Source of the DNA: Thermoplasmata archaeon
GTDB lineage: Archaea > Thermoplasmatota > Thermoplasmata > Lutacidiplasmatales > UBA184
Length of the DNA: 15,992 bases
Direction of reading: 5' to 3'
NCBI GenBank assembly: GCA_030040035.1
Contig: JASHUJ010000048.1
Span: forward strand, 1 to 15,992
This document shows, one piece after another, positions 1-7,246 of this stretch. The stretch's first letter is position 1, and the number at the start of each line of letters is the position of its first letter. Below the pieces are notes generated by a model. The model was not told where the DNA came from and did not search any database. It saw nothing but the letters and a program-made list of their open reading frames with translations. Made by a program: the position numbers and the translations under genes.

Positions 1-87
1 GGCCGGGTCTTGGGCCGTGGCTGACCGGTAGAAACTACGGGCCGGAAGCGCTTAAGTCCGAGTCCAATTGCGAGCGCGAGAGGTCAC
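1..87. other. Upstream edge region, no gene recognised
   Basis: This short stretch at the left edge holds no ORF that I can assign. It may include the last bases of a neighbouring gene outside the window, but no frame gives a recognisable C-terminus. Its right half carries the probable promoter of the DUF92 gene. Confidence 0.4.
51..56 (+). promoter_or_regulatory. Probable TATA-like element for the DUF92-queC operon
   Basis: CTTAAG stands out as an AT-rich core in very GC-rich DNA. It is centred about 34 bases before the TTG at 88 and 37 before the GTG at 91. That distance resembles the boxes in front of L15e and prefoldin alpha in this window, and fits an archaeal TATA box with a very short leader. 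No BRE could be judged by eye. Confidence 0.4.
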
Positions 88-849
88 TTGGTGCTGGCTC
101 TCGTCCCGGCGCTCGTCGGGATCGTCGCGACGGCCCTCCTTTCGACCGCCGCCGTCGCCGCGCGGGCGCTCACACCGACCGCCGGGGGCGTCGCGGCGGT
201 CTTCGGCGGCCTGATCGTGGTGATCGCGGGCTTCCCGTACCTGATCCTCCTCATCCTCTTCGTCGTCGGGAGCGTGCTCGCGACGCGCTACCGTCTCGCG
301 GAGAAGAGCCAGCGCCACGTTCAAGAGGGCGCGCACGGCGAGCGGGGAGTTTCGAATGTCGTCGCCCACATCGTGATTCCCACCGCCCTCGCCCTGACGG
401 CGCTCGGATCGTCGTCGATCCTCTCGGACTCGACCCGAGCGATCCTGTACGCGAGCGCCCTCGCCTTCGGTGCGTCCGACACGTTCGCGAGCGAGTTCGG
501 AGTGCTCTCCCGCTCCCCCCGGAGCATTCTCCACTTCCGGCCCGTCGAGCCGGGGACGAACGGGGGCGTGTCGGGCCTCGGCGAGACGTTCGCGTTCCTG
601 GGGGCGATCCTGACCGCGTTGATGGGGCTCGCGCTGTTCGTCGCCTTCGGGGTCGTTCCGCCGCGGCCGGTCGAGTTCGTGGTCGTCGTCACCTTGGCCG
701 GGTTCCTCGGCTGCCAGATCGACTCCGTTCTCGGCGAGACGCTCGAGAACCGGGGCCGGCTCTCGAAGCACTCCACGAACTTCCTCGGGATGCTCTCCTC
801 CGTTGCGATCGCCGCGCTGATCGTCCTCGCGCTCGCCGGATCCCTATGA
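88..849 (+). CDS. DUF92 (TMEM19/VTE6-like) integral membrane protein
   Basis: A 253-residue hydrophobic protein with about seven predicted membrane segments (roughly 3-25, 33-47, 48-66, 91-108, 117-130, 163-190, 196-214, with a last one at 231-252). Family motifs are visible in order: GVSN (87-90), DTFASEFG (131-138), PGTNGGVS (155-162), IDSVLG (211-216) and NFLG (231-234). These are the signatures of DUF92. The plant and cyanobacterial members act as phytyl-phosphate kinases. The archaeal role is unproven, and phosphorylation of an isoprenoid phosphate is only an inference. The start is ambiguous: TTG at 88, or GTG at 91 with GAGGT at 80-84 as a Shine-Dalgarno about six bases upstream. The stop overlaps the queC start (ATGA), which suggests translational coupling. 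Confidence 0.85.
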   Translation: MVLALVPALVGIVATALLSTAAVAARALTPTAGGVAAVFGGLIVVIAGFPYLILLILFVVGSVLATRYRLAEKSQRHVQEGAHGERGVSNVVAHIVIPTALALTALGSSSILSDSTRAILYASALAFGASDTFASEFGVLSRSPRSILHFRPVEPGTNGGVSGLGETFAFLGAILTALMGLALFVAFGVVPPRPVEFVVVVTLAGFLGCQIDSVLGETLENRGRLSKHSTNFLGMLSSVAIAALIVLALAGSL

Positions 850-1550
850 CGTCCCGGGCCCGCCGACCCGGTAGCCTGGTCCTCCTTTCCGGCGGCATGG
901 ACTCCGCGACTTGCCTCGCGCTCGCGACCCGCGAGCGGCTCCCGGTCCACGCGCTGACCGTGCTGTACGGACAGCGCCACGCCCGGGAGGTCCGGTCGGC
1001 CCGGGCCCTCGCGCGCCGCTATCGCGTCACCCGGCACGTCGTGCTCACGCTCCCTCTCGGACCGCTCCTGGACTCCGCGCTCACCCGCCGGAGGCGACGC
1101 CTGCCCCACAGCGGCACGCCCGCGGGACGCATCCCCTCGACCTACGTCCCGGCGCGGAACACGATCCTGTTGTCCGTCGCGCTCGGCTACGCCGAGAGCC
1201 ACCGTCTGGGCACGATCTACTTCGGGGCGAACGCGATCGATTACTCGGGCTACCCGGACTGCCGCCCGGAGTATCTGCGCGCCTACGAGCGGCTCGCCCG
1301 GCTCGCCACCCGTGCCGGGGTCGCCGAGCGCTGGCGGATCCAGATCCGGGCCCCGCTGCTCCGCCTCTCGAAGCGAGGGATCGTCGAGCTCGGAGAACGC
1401 CTCGGCGTTCCCTGGGGGCTCACGTGGAGCTGCTACGCCGGGGGGCGGGCCCCGTGCGGCCGCTGTGACGCGTGCCGGCTGCGGGCCCGAGGGTTCCGGG
1501 CGGCCGGGCGAATCGATCCGCTCGGGGGGACGCGCCGGGCTGGGGCCTAG
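846..1550 (+). CDS. queC: 7-cyano-7-deazaguanine (preQ0) synthase QueC
   Basis: A 234-residue enzyme of the PP-loop ATPase family. QueC converts 7-carboxy-7-deazaguanine to preQ0 with ATP and ammonia; in archaea preQ0 feeds archaeosine in the tRNA D-loop. The PP-loop SGGMDS lies at 15-20, followed by YGQRH (41-45), YVPARN (100-105) and SGYPDCR (134-140). The C-terminal zinc site has cysteines at 196, 204, 207 and 210 in the family pattern. Length and motif order match the family. The ATG shares ATGA with the stop of the DUF92 gene, and no separate Shine-Dalgarno is evident, so translation is probably coupled. The stop TAG overlaps the convergent mscL stop at the CTAG of 1547-1550. No tRNA-guanine transglycosylase or other queuosine/archaeosine gene lies in the window. 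Confidence 0.95.
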   Translation: MTSRARRPGSLVLLSGGMDSATCLALATRERLPVHALTVLYGQRHAREVRSARALARRYRVTRHVVLTLPLGPLLDSALTRRRRRLPHSGTPAGRIPSTYVPARNTILLSVALGYAESHRLGTIYFGANAIDYSGYPDCRPEYLRAYERLARLATRAGVAERWRIQIRAPLLRLSKRGIVELGERLGVPWGLTWSCYAGGRAPCGRCDACRLRARGFRAAGRIDPLGGTRRAGA

Positions 1551-1960
1551 GCCGCGGGGACGGGGGGCACCGGTTGCCCGCACGCCGCGCAGCGGCTCGC
1601 GGTCTTCGGGATGCTCGTCTGGCACTCCGGGCAGTTGCGCATCTTCGCGGCCGCCGCGGCCGCCTGCCGGTTCTGCCAGCGGACGTACGGCAGGCCGATC
1701 AGGAAGAACAGGACCACGAAGATGAGCAGGAACGTGATCACCGCGTTCAGGAAGTCGCCCTGGAAGAACGTGCTCCCGTTGACGGTGTACGTCCAGGCCG
1801 AAAAGTCGATGTGGAACGCCGCGCCGATCAGCGGCGTGAGGATGTCCTCCGTGAGCGCGGTGAACAACGCGGCCGTGGCCACGCCCAGGACGAAGGCGAT
1901 GGCGAGGCCGACGAGGTTCCCTTCCTGGACGAACTTGTTGAAGTCTCCCCGGATCCCCAC
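1547..1960 (-). CDS. mscL: Large-conductance mechanosensitive channel MscL with C-terminal zinc ribbon
   Basis: A 137-residue MscL-type channel, which opens on membrane tension to release solutes during hypo-osmotic shock. The amphipathic N-terminal helix and pore helix TM1 follow the family pattern (FNKFVQEGNLVGLAIAF at 7-23, TM1 to about 45). A periplasmic-side loop and TM2 (about 69-90) come next. The usual cytoplasmic helix is replaced or extended by an Ala-rich linker (about 99-105) and a CPEC...CAAC zinc ribbon with cysteines at 110, 113, 124 and 127. MscL proteins with such a tail are known in other prokaryotes, but the ribbon's function is not established. The start is GTG at 1958-1960, with a TATA-like box about 33 bases upstream. 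It lies 52 bases after argS and may be transcribed with it or alone. Confidence 0.92.
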   Translation of the reverse strand: MGIRGDFNKFVQEGNLVGLAIAFVLGVATAALFTALTEDILTPLIGAAFHIDFSAWTYTVNGSTFFQGDFLNAVITFLLIFVVLFFLIGLPYVRWQNRQAAAAAAKMRNCPECQTSIPKTASRCAACGQPVPPVPAA

Positions 1961-1988
1961 GGTCGATCGGGCGGAGAGCGAACTCGGG

Positions 1989-1998
1989 GTATTTTGAC
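1989..1998 (-). promoter_or_regulatory. Probable TATA-like element for mscL
   Basis: On the minus strand this reads CAAAATAC within GC-rich DNA, centred about 33 bases before the GTG start of mscL. It lies between argS and mscL and would give a leader of only a few bases. It therefore suggests that mscL has its own promoter in addition to any read-through from argS. Confidence 0.45.
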
Positions 1999-2012
1999 CT
2001 TTTCGGGCTGGG

Positions 2013-3809
2013 TCACATCGTCTCGAGTCGGTCGATCCCGAGCAGTTCGAGCGCGTTGCCGAGGGTCTGGCGCGTCGCGGCGACGAGCGCCACGCGGCTC
2101 GGCCGCTCCGCGCCGCTCTTCAGGACCGGCAGCGCGTGGTAGAACCGGTTGAACTGATCGGCGACATCGTGGGCGTACCCGGCGATCGCTTGGACGTGGG
2201 CGGAGCGGGCGGCGTACTCGACCGCGCTGGGAAGGCCCGCGATGACCCGGAGCAAAGCGCGCTCCTCCGGGTCCGAGAGCCGCGCGGCTTCGTACGGGTA
2301 CGGTCCCTGATCCGCCTCGCCCTTCCGCAGGACGCTGGAGGCCCGGGCGTACGAGTACTGGAGGAAGGGTCCGCTCCGCCCCTCGAACGACAGGGCCTCC
2401 TCCCATCGGAAGACGACGGGCTTCTCGGGAGCGACCCGCACGACGTGGTAGCGGATCGCGCCGGTGGCGACGGATTCCGCGATCCGTTCGATGTCCTCGG
2501 TCGCGAGGTCCTCGCGTCGGGCCACGACCTCGCGTCGCGCGCGTTCGACCGCCTCGTCCAAGAGTTGGTCGAGCCAGACGGCCGAACCGCCTCGGGTGGA
2601 CATCCGCCCCCCCTCGGGCACGGTGATGTCCTGGTAGATCACGAACGCCGGTCGCCGGGCCTCCCCGATCTCGGCGAGTAGGGCGGGCAGGGTCCGGGCG
2701 TGCAGCTGGTGGTCCTGCCCGAGCACGTCGACGACGTCGGCGAACCGGGCGAACTTCGCGAGGTGGTAGGCGACGTCGCGGCTCACGTAGAGGCTGGTCC
2801 CGTCCGCCCGCTGGAACACGACGTGATTCGACTCCTTCGGCAACCCGTAGCCCGTCGCGTCGATCGCCCAGGCACCGTTCGCCTCGCGCACCGCGTGGGG
2901 AGCGGCGTGGAGTCGCTCGAGGACGCGCTCGACGGAGCCATCCCGCAGGAAATCGGACTCCCACACGAACTCGTCGAACGAGATCTTCAGCCGGGCCAGT
3001 GAGGCGAGCATTCCCGTGAGGATCGCCTGAGTGAGTTCGCGGTGGGCCGCCGGCGGATGGCCGAGTTCGATCTCGCGGACGAGCGCGGCGACCTCGTTGC
3101 GCGCGTCCTCGTGGTCCTTCAAGTAGGCGCTGATCGCGGGGTACGGCCGCCCGCGGTGTCGATCCGGCTTCTCGCCCGGCACCTCCTCCCCCTCGACCGC
3201 TTGCCGGATCGGCTCTGGCCACTCGGCCCGCGGCTTCGACCAGATCCACGTGATCATCGCGGCCTGTCGTCCCATGTCGTCGACGTAGTACTGGGTCGTC
3301 ACCGCGCGACCGGCGGCGCGGCGAGCGCGCGCGAGCGTGTCCCCGATGATCGCGTTGCGGACCCGGCCGATGTGGAACGGACCCGTCGGATTCGCGCTGG
3401 TGTGCTCGACGCACACGCGCTCGGGGGTCGGCGCTCCCTCGCCATATCGCGCGCCCCGGGCGAACACGGTATCGAGGACCGTCGCCGCAAACCGCTCGGG
3501 CTCGACCTGGAAGTTCACGTAGGCCCCGCTGGCGACCGCCGCCCGGATCCAGGGATCGGGACGAACGCCCGCGGCCAGCGCGGTCGCGAGCTCGTTCGGC
3601 GGCCGTCGGGCTCCCTGAGCGAGCCGATGGGACGGGAAGGCGATGGCGCCGTCCGGCCCGTCCTGCGCGCGTAGCTGCGCCCGGAGCTCTCCGACCGGGA
3701 CCCTCAGCGAGAACGCCTCGGCGGCGGCCCTCAGCGCATCGGCGGCCGCATCGAGGAACGGAGCCCACGGATCGAGGACGGGCGACGACGACCGATCTTC
3801 CGAGCTCAC
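2013..3809 (-). CDS. argS: Arginyl-tRNA synthetase
   Basis: A 598-residue class I aminoacyl-tRNA synthetase that charges tRNA-Arg. The N-terminal Add1-type domain spans about 15-110. The catalytic core starts with EHTSANPTGPFHIGR, the HIGH-equivalent being HIGR at 146-149. YYVDDMGRQ at 174-182 is typical of ArgS. The KMSKS loop is the variant MSTRGG at 403-408. The anticodon-binding DALR domain fills the end (about 460-598), including FNRFYHALPVL around 553-563. Length is normal for the family. The start is GTG at 3807-3809, and a divergent promoter region separates it from the ThiI homologue. The stop is followed by mscL after 52 bases. Confidence 0.97.
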   Translation of the reverse strand: MSSEDRSSSPVLDPWAPFLDAAADALRAAAEAFSLRVPVGELRAQLRAQDGPDGAIAFPSHRLAQGARRPPNELATALAAGVRPDPWIRAAVASGAYVNFQVEPERFAATVLDTVFARGARYGEGAPTPERVCVEHTSANPTGPFHIGRVRNAIIGDTLARARRAAGRAVTTQYYVDDMGRQAAMITWIWSKPRAEWPEPIRQAVEGEEVPGEKPDRHRGRPYPAISAYLKDHEDARNEVAALVREIELGHPPAAHRELTQAILTGMLASLARLKISFDEFVWESDFLRDGSVERVLERLHAAPHAVREANGAWAIDATGYGLPKESNHVVFQRADGTSLYVSRDVAYHLAKFARFADVVDVLGQDHQLHARTLPALLAEIGEARRPAFVIYQDITVPEGGRMSTRGGSAVWLDQLLDEAVERARREVVARREDLATEDIERIAESVATGAIRYHVVRVAPEKPVVFRWEEALSFEGRSGPFLQYSYARASSVLRKGEADQGPYPYEAARLSDPEERALLRVIAGLPSAVEYAARSAHVQAIAGYAHDVADQFNRFYHALPVLKSGAERPSRVALVAATRQTLGNALELLGIDRLETM

Positions 3810-3830
3810 GGTCCGCCCCCGCCGGGAAGA

Positions 3831-3856
3831 GGCTTTAGCGGGGCGTCCATCTTAAC
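3831..3856. promoter_or_regulatory. Divergent promoter region between argS and the ThiI homologue
   Basis: The 55-base gap between two divergent genes has two AT-rich cores: CTTTAG (3833-3838) and CTTAAC (3851-3856). The first is centred about 29 bases before the ATG at 3865 and about 26 before the argS GTG on the other strand, so it could serve either direction. The second is 44 bases before argS and too close to serve the plus-strand gene. Both genes would have minimal leaders. Which core serves which gene is inferred. Confidence 0.4.
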
Positions 3857-3864
3857 GGTTCGCG

Positions 3865-4764
3865 ATGGCCTCGCTCTTCCTCGTCCGGTACGGCGAGCTC
3901 GCCCTCAAGTCGCCCCCGGTTCGACGCGAGTTCGAGAGCCACCTGCGCCGGAACATCCTCGAGCAGTTCGTGCGCGAGGGGATCACGAGCCGTCTGCGGG
4001 CGGACCACGGACACCTGTACGTCGAGGCGGACGACGGAGAGCGGGCGCGGACGGTGCTCAAGCGCGTCTTCGGCATCACGTCGATCAGCGCCGTCGTCGA
4101 GGTGCCGAGCGAGCGCGTCGCGATCCGGGACCGATTGCTCGAGCTTGCGGACGCCCGCTTGGCGAACCGGACGCGGTTCGCTATCCGCGCCCGACGCACG
4201 GGCCAACATCCGTTCACGAGCCAGGAGCTCGCCCGCGACCTCGGCTCGGACGTGCTCGAACGGTTCGCGGACCGGGAGCTGCGGGTCGATCTCACGCACC
4301 CCGAGGTCGAGCTGTTCGTGGAGGTCCGGGGACCCCGGACGTACCTCTACTTCGATCGGACGAGCGGACCCGGGGGCCTGCCGCTGGGCGTCGCGGGGCC
4401 GCTCGCCGCGCTCGTGGACGGCCCCCGGGGGGCGCTCGGTGCCTATCTCATGATGAAGCGGGGCTGCCGCGTTTCGATCGTGGCCGTCCCTTCGGGCGAA
4501 CCGCTCGCGCGGGAGACGCTCGCCCGGTTCGATCCCCGCGCCGCGATCACGGCGTCCGAACCGGACCCCGCCGAATGGAACCGGCACCTGGCGGAGGTGG
4601 CGGCGGTTGCGCGGGCGGACGGCGTCGTGCTTCCGCTCGCGATCGCGGACTTCGCGACCGCGCGCGAACGTTGGGGGGATCGCGTCCTGTTCTCTCCCAC
4701 CGTGGCCTTCTCGGACGCGGAGGTGGAAGACCAGTGGCGGAACGTCACGGCGCTCGCCCACTGA
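3865..4764 (+). CDS. ThiI-like THUMP protein with degenerate PP-loop
   Basis: A 299-residue homologue of ThiI, the tRNA 4-thiouridine synthetase, which normally adenylates U8 through an SGGxDSP PP-loop. The N-terminal ferredoxin-like domain (LVRYGELALKS at 6-16) and the THUMP domain (about 75-160, with FTSQELARDLGSDV at 117-130) are well kept. So are the residues flanking the loop: GGLPLG (170-175) and AYLMMKRG (193-200). Between them a gap-free comparison puts VDGPRGA (184-190) in place of SGGxDSP, removing the catalytic Asp and both Ser. The following domain is much shorter than usual; archaeal ThiI proteins are about 380 residues. Cys201 is the only cysteine, so neither a CxxC iron-sulfur site nor a rhodanese cysteine is present. 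It probably binds tRNA through THUMP but cannot catalyse thiolation as ThiI does. A partner role or a new activity is open. Confidence 0.85.
   Translation: MASLFLVRYGELALKSPPVRREFESHLRRNILEQFVREGITSRLRADHGHLYVEADDGERARTVLKRVFGITSISAVVEVPSERVAIRDRLLELADARLANRTRFAIRARRTGQHPFTSQELARDLGSDVLERFADRELRVDLTHPEVELFVEVRGPRTYLYFDRTSGPGGLPLGVAGPLAALVDGPRGALGAYLMMKRGCRVSIVAVPSGEPLARETLARFDPRAAITASEPDPAEWNRHLAEVAAVARADGVVLPLAIADFATARERWGDRVLFSPTVAFSDAEVEDQWRNVTALAH
4719..4725 (+). promoter_or_regulatory. Strong Shine-Dalgarno inside the ThiI homologue
   Basis: GGAGGTG lies eight bases before an in-frame GTG (4734) of the following small ORF. It is one of the best Shine-Dalgarno matches in the window and the main reason to accept that ORF and its start. 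Confidence 0.5.
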
Positions 4765-4949
4765 CGCAGCGTCGCTTCGAGGAGGTCGACCCGTCGCCGA
4801 CCCCGAACGAGCCGCCGGCGGTCGAGCCCCCGGCCCCGGACGCGAGGAGTCCGCGCCCGTCCCCCCCACCGATCCGACGCGACCCGTCCGATCTCGAGCT
4901 GCGCGCGCGCCAGTTGAAGTGGCTCCGCGAGCGCGAACGCGCCCCGTGA
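4734..4949 (+). CDS. Small proline-rich hypothetical protein
   Basis: A predicted 71-residue protein of unknown function. It starts with GTG at 4734 inside the last 31 bases of the ThiI homologue, in another frame, behind a strong GGAGGTG. The N-terminus (MAERHGARPLTQRRFEEVD) is followed by a Pro/Ala-rich linker (about 20-49). The C-terminus is a charged, helix-prone segment (DPSDLELRARQLKWLRERE at 51-69). There is no membrane segment or cysteine. The overlap and ribosome site suggest co-translation with the ThiI homologue. It is not a frameshifted remainder of the missing ThiI C-terminal domain, because its composition is quite different. GC-rich DNA makes spurious ORFs common, so it is only moderately supported. 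Confidence 0.5.
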   Translation: MAERHGARPLTQRRFEEVDPSPTPNEPPAVEPPAPDARSPRPSPPPIRRDPSDLELRARQLKWLRERERAP

Positions 4950-4976
4950 CGAACGGAGCGCATTCGCCGCCCGAGA

Positions 4977-4986
4977 GTTTCAATAC
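4977..4986 (+). promoter_or_regulatory. Probable TATA-like element for the GMC oxidoreductase
   Basis: GTTTCAATAC is centred about 25 bases before the GTG at 5007. That distance would place transcription start almost on the GTG and make the message leaderless. It is too close to the upstream TTG at 5001, which is why GTG 5007 was chosen as the start. Confidence 0.4.
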
Positions 4987-5006
4987 CTGCCGCTCCTCCT
5001 TTGCCC

Positions 5007-7019
5007 GTGGCCGCGCCGACGACGCTCGCGCTCCTCCTCGACGCGCTGCTGCCGGCCGAGACGCCGGGAGATGGCGGGCCCGCCTACCCGTCCGCGTCTT
5101 CGGTCGGGGTCGACCGCGAGGTCGCGGAACGGATCGGGAGACTCCCGGCGGGAGAGCGCGCCGAACTGGCCCGGCTGTTCCGCGTGGTCGATAGCCGCTT
5201 CGCCAATCTCCTGCTCTCGGGCCGGCCGATCCGATTCCGGGGTCTGACGCCGAGCGGGCGGGAGGAGTACCTGTGGCGCTGGTCCGTTAGCGGGCGAGCG
5301 ATCAAACGCCGGGGTTTCCAAGCGATCAAGCGGCTCGGCGCGGGAGTGTACTATGCTCGTCCAACCGCCGACGGCCGCCACCCCCTGTGGCCTCGGATCC
5401 ACTACGCCGCCCCACCGTTGCCCGACGCACCGCCCGATCCCTTCGCGGATCTTCCGGCAGTGCGACCTCCGGACGAGCGCGAGATCACCGCGGACGTCTG
5501 CGTGATCGGCTCCGGGGCGGGGGGAGCGGTGATCGCCGCGCGCTTGGCCGTGGTCGGGTACCGGACGATCATCTTGGAAGCCGGGCCCTGGGTCCCTCGC
5601 CAGGCCTATCCCCGCCAGGAGGGGGCGGCGCTCGACCAGCTTTTCCTGGGCGGGGCGACCGTCACCAACTCGGATCACTCGATCGCGATCCTCGCGGGCA
5701 GCACGGTCGGCGGCGGGACCGCCATCAATTGGATGACGTGCCTCCCGCCGCGCGCCGAGGCCCGCCGAGAGTGGGCCGGTTCCGGCGGGATGGCGGGGGT
5801 CGACGGGCCCGAATTCGACCGATGCTATGCCCGCGCGGTCGACCGTCTGCACGTCTCCACCGCCGAGAGCGACGTCAACCCCTCGAACGAGACGCTCCGC
5901 CGCGGCTGCCGGGCGCTCGGGTACCGCGAGGGAACCGACTGGGCGATCATCCCCCGGAACGCGGTCGGGTGTCGGTCCCGCTGCGGATTCTGCACGTTCG
6001 GTTGCCCGTACGGGGCTCGCCAGTCCGCGCTGACGACGTATCTCGCGGACGCGCTCCATCACGGAGCTCGACTCTGTCCGAGCACCCGGGCCGTGTCGAT
6101 CGAGGTCGAGGGGGGACACGTTCGGGGCGTCCTCGCCCGCGTCGAGGGAGCCGAAGGGGCGCGCGACCTCCACGTCCGATGCGCGACCGTCGTCGTGGCC
6201 GCGGGGGCGCTCCAAACGCCGGCCCTCCTCCTCCGTTCCGGGGTTCGCTTCGAGGGGGTGGGCCGGGGCTTGCGGCTCGATCCGACCGTCGCGATCGCTG
6301 CCGAGTTCCCGCAGCCCATCCGGACGTGGGACGGTCCGCACCAAACGATCCGGGTCTACCGATTCCAGTCGACCGACGCGGGAGCCCACGGCCCCTGGAT
6401 CGAGGTCGCCCCGACGCACCCCGGGCTCGCCGCCGTGGCCCTCCCCTGGGACGGCGCCGCCACGTACCGGCGACGGATGGAGCGGCTGGAGCGGGTCGCG
6501 ACCCCGATCGCGCTCGTGCGAGACTCGGGCGAGGGGAGGGTCCGATCGGATCCGGACGGGCGTCCGATCATCGACTACGTGCTGACCCCGCCCGATCGGG
6601 CCAACCTCGTCCGCGGGATGCGCGAGGCCGCGCGGATCATGGTCGCGGCCGGTGCCACGCGGCTGACGTCGCTCCACACCCCGGCGATCGAAGCGGGCGA
6701 CGGGACCCGGCCCGTGGCTCCCTCGGAGCTCGATCGGTGGCTCGCCGAGACGGAATCGCGCGGCATCCAGGAGAATGCCCTCGCACTGTTCTCCGCGCAT
6801 CCGATGGGATCCGCCCGCGCGGGCCCGGATCCCCGGACCTCGACCGCCCGTCCCACCGGGGAGGTGCACGGGGTCGAGGGACTCTGGATCGGGGACGGGA
6901 GCCTGCTCCCTTCCGCGCCGGGCGTGAATCCGATGATGTCGATCCTCGCGCTGGCAGAGCGGACGGCGGATCAGCTGATCGGGCGGCTCGGTGGCCGACC
7001 CTCGCCGGAGTCGCGATAG
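5007..7019 (+). CDS. GMC-family FAD oxidoreductase, long-chain alcohol oxidase-like
   Basis: A 670-residue flavoprotein; positions here count from the TTG at 5001, two codons upstream. Residues 1-160 form an N-terminal extension (LLLDALLP near 11-18) resembling that of long-chain fatty alcohol oxidases and gluconate-dehydrogenase-subunit-3-like domains. The FAD dinucleotide fold follows (VIGSGAGGAV at 168-177, EAG at 193-195), then GSTVGGGTAINW (233-244), a second FAD-contact motif. The cysteine-rich stretch with C324, C328, C331 and C335 and CPYGARQS matches the alcohol-oxidase branch. The C-terminal GMC active site has HPMGS (His600) and PGVNPMM (Asn643), the expected catalytic His/Asn pair. 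It probably oxidises a primary, perhaps long-chain, alcohol to an aldehyde, passing electrons to oxygen or another acceptor; substrate and acceptor cannot be read from sequence. It has no signal peptide and sits alone between housekeeping genes. Confidence 0.85.
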   Translation: MAAPTTLALLLDALLPAETPGDGGPAYPSASSVGVDREVAERIGRLPAGERAELARLFRVVDSRFANLLLSGRPIRFRGLTPSGREEYLWRWSVSGRAIKRRGFQAIKRLGAGVYYARPTADGRHPLWPRIHYAAPPLPDAPPDPFADLPAVRPPDEREITADVCVIGSGAGGAVIAARLAVVGYRTIILEAGPWVPRQAYPRQEGAALDQLFLGGATVTNSDHSIAILAGSTVGGGTAINWMTCLPPRAEARREWAGSGGMAGVDGPEFDRCYARAVDRLHVSTAESDVNPSNETLRRGCRALGYREGTDWAIIPRNAVGCRSRCGFCTFGCPYGARQSALTTYLADALHHGARLCPSTRAVSIEVEGGHVRGVLARVEGAEGARDLHVRCATVVVAAGALQTPALLLRSGVRFEGVGRGLRLDPTVAIAAEFPQPIRTWDGPHQTIRVYRFQSTDAGAHGPWIEVAPTHPGLAAVALPWDGAATYRRRMERLERVATPIALVRDSGEGRVRSDPDGRPIIDYVLTPPDRANLVRGMREAARIMVAAGATRLTSLHTPAIEAGDGTRPVAPSELDRWLAETESRGIQENALALFSAHPMGSARAGPDPRTSTARPTGEVHGVEGLWIGDGSLLPSAPGVNPMMSILALAERTADQLIGRLGGRPSPESR

Positions 7020-7246
7020 GGGACACCCCCGGTCGGGCTCCACCCGGCCCCCGGGGGTTCGGATGGGCGGGCGGTCCGCAGGGCAGGGAGCGAGACCGAA
7101 CTCGATCGTCGCGCTGGGTCGATGGAGTGCCGCTCGGGAGTCCGCCGTCGAATCGAACGGTTCGCGATCGCGCCGGACCGACCGACGGTTTTCTCGCCGG
7201 CATCGTAAAATAGCCGAGCCCAGTGGCCGCGGAAGTCCGGGGCTTC
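7020..7246. other. Intergenic stretch, no gene recognised
   Basis: About 230 bases between the oxidoreductase and L18a hold no convincing ORF, tRNA or repeat. The first part is C/G-rich without a clear hairpin followed by a T-run. GGTTTTC at 7190-7199 is the only T-rich tract. An AT-rich box at 7205-7213 is the likely promoter of the downstream cluster. Confidence 0.5.
7205..7213 (+). promoter_or_regulatory. Probable TATA-like element for the L18a gene
   Basis: GTAAAATAG is the clearest AT-rich box in the gap. Its centre is about 38 bases before the ATG at 7247 and 44 before the ATG at 7253, but only 14 before the in-frame GTG at 7223. A box that close could not serve a start at 7223, so one of the ATG codons is favoured. 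Confidence 0.45.

Noticed and set aside
1828..3768. Long minus-strand open frame overlapping argS in another frame
   Set aside because: It is Arg/Pro/Gly-rich and shows no domain. ArgS in the neighbouring frame has all its motifs.
4734..4949. The small ORF as a frameshifted remainder of the ThiI catalytic domain
   Set aside because: Its Pro-rich composition and charged tail do not resemble the ThiI C-terminal domain, and it has its own ribosome site.
4980..7043. Long minus-strand open frame opposite the GMC oxidoreductase
   Set aside because: The product is rich in Arg, Gly, Asp and Pro with no family motif, while the plus strand encodes a complete flavoprotein. Long antisense frames are expected in DNA this GC-rich.
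7020..7246. Possible tRNA, small RNA or terminator in the largest gap
   Set aside because: No T-arm consensus, cloverleaf, box C/D pair or hairpin with a T-run could be found by eye. Short inverted GC-rich words are common by chance here.
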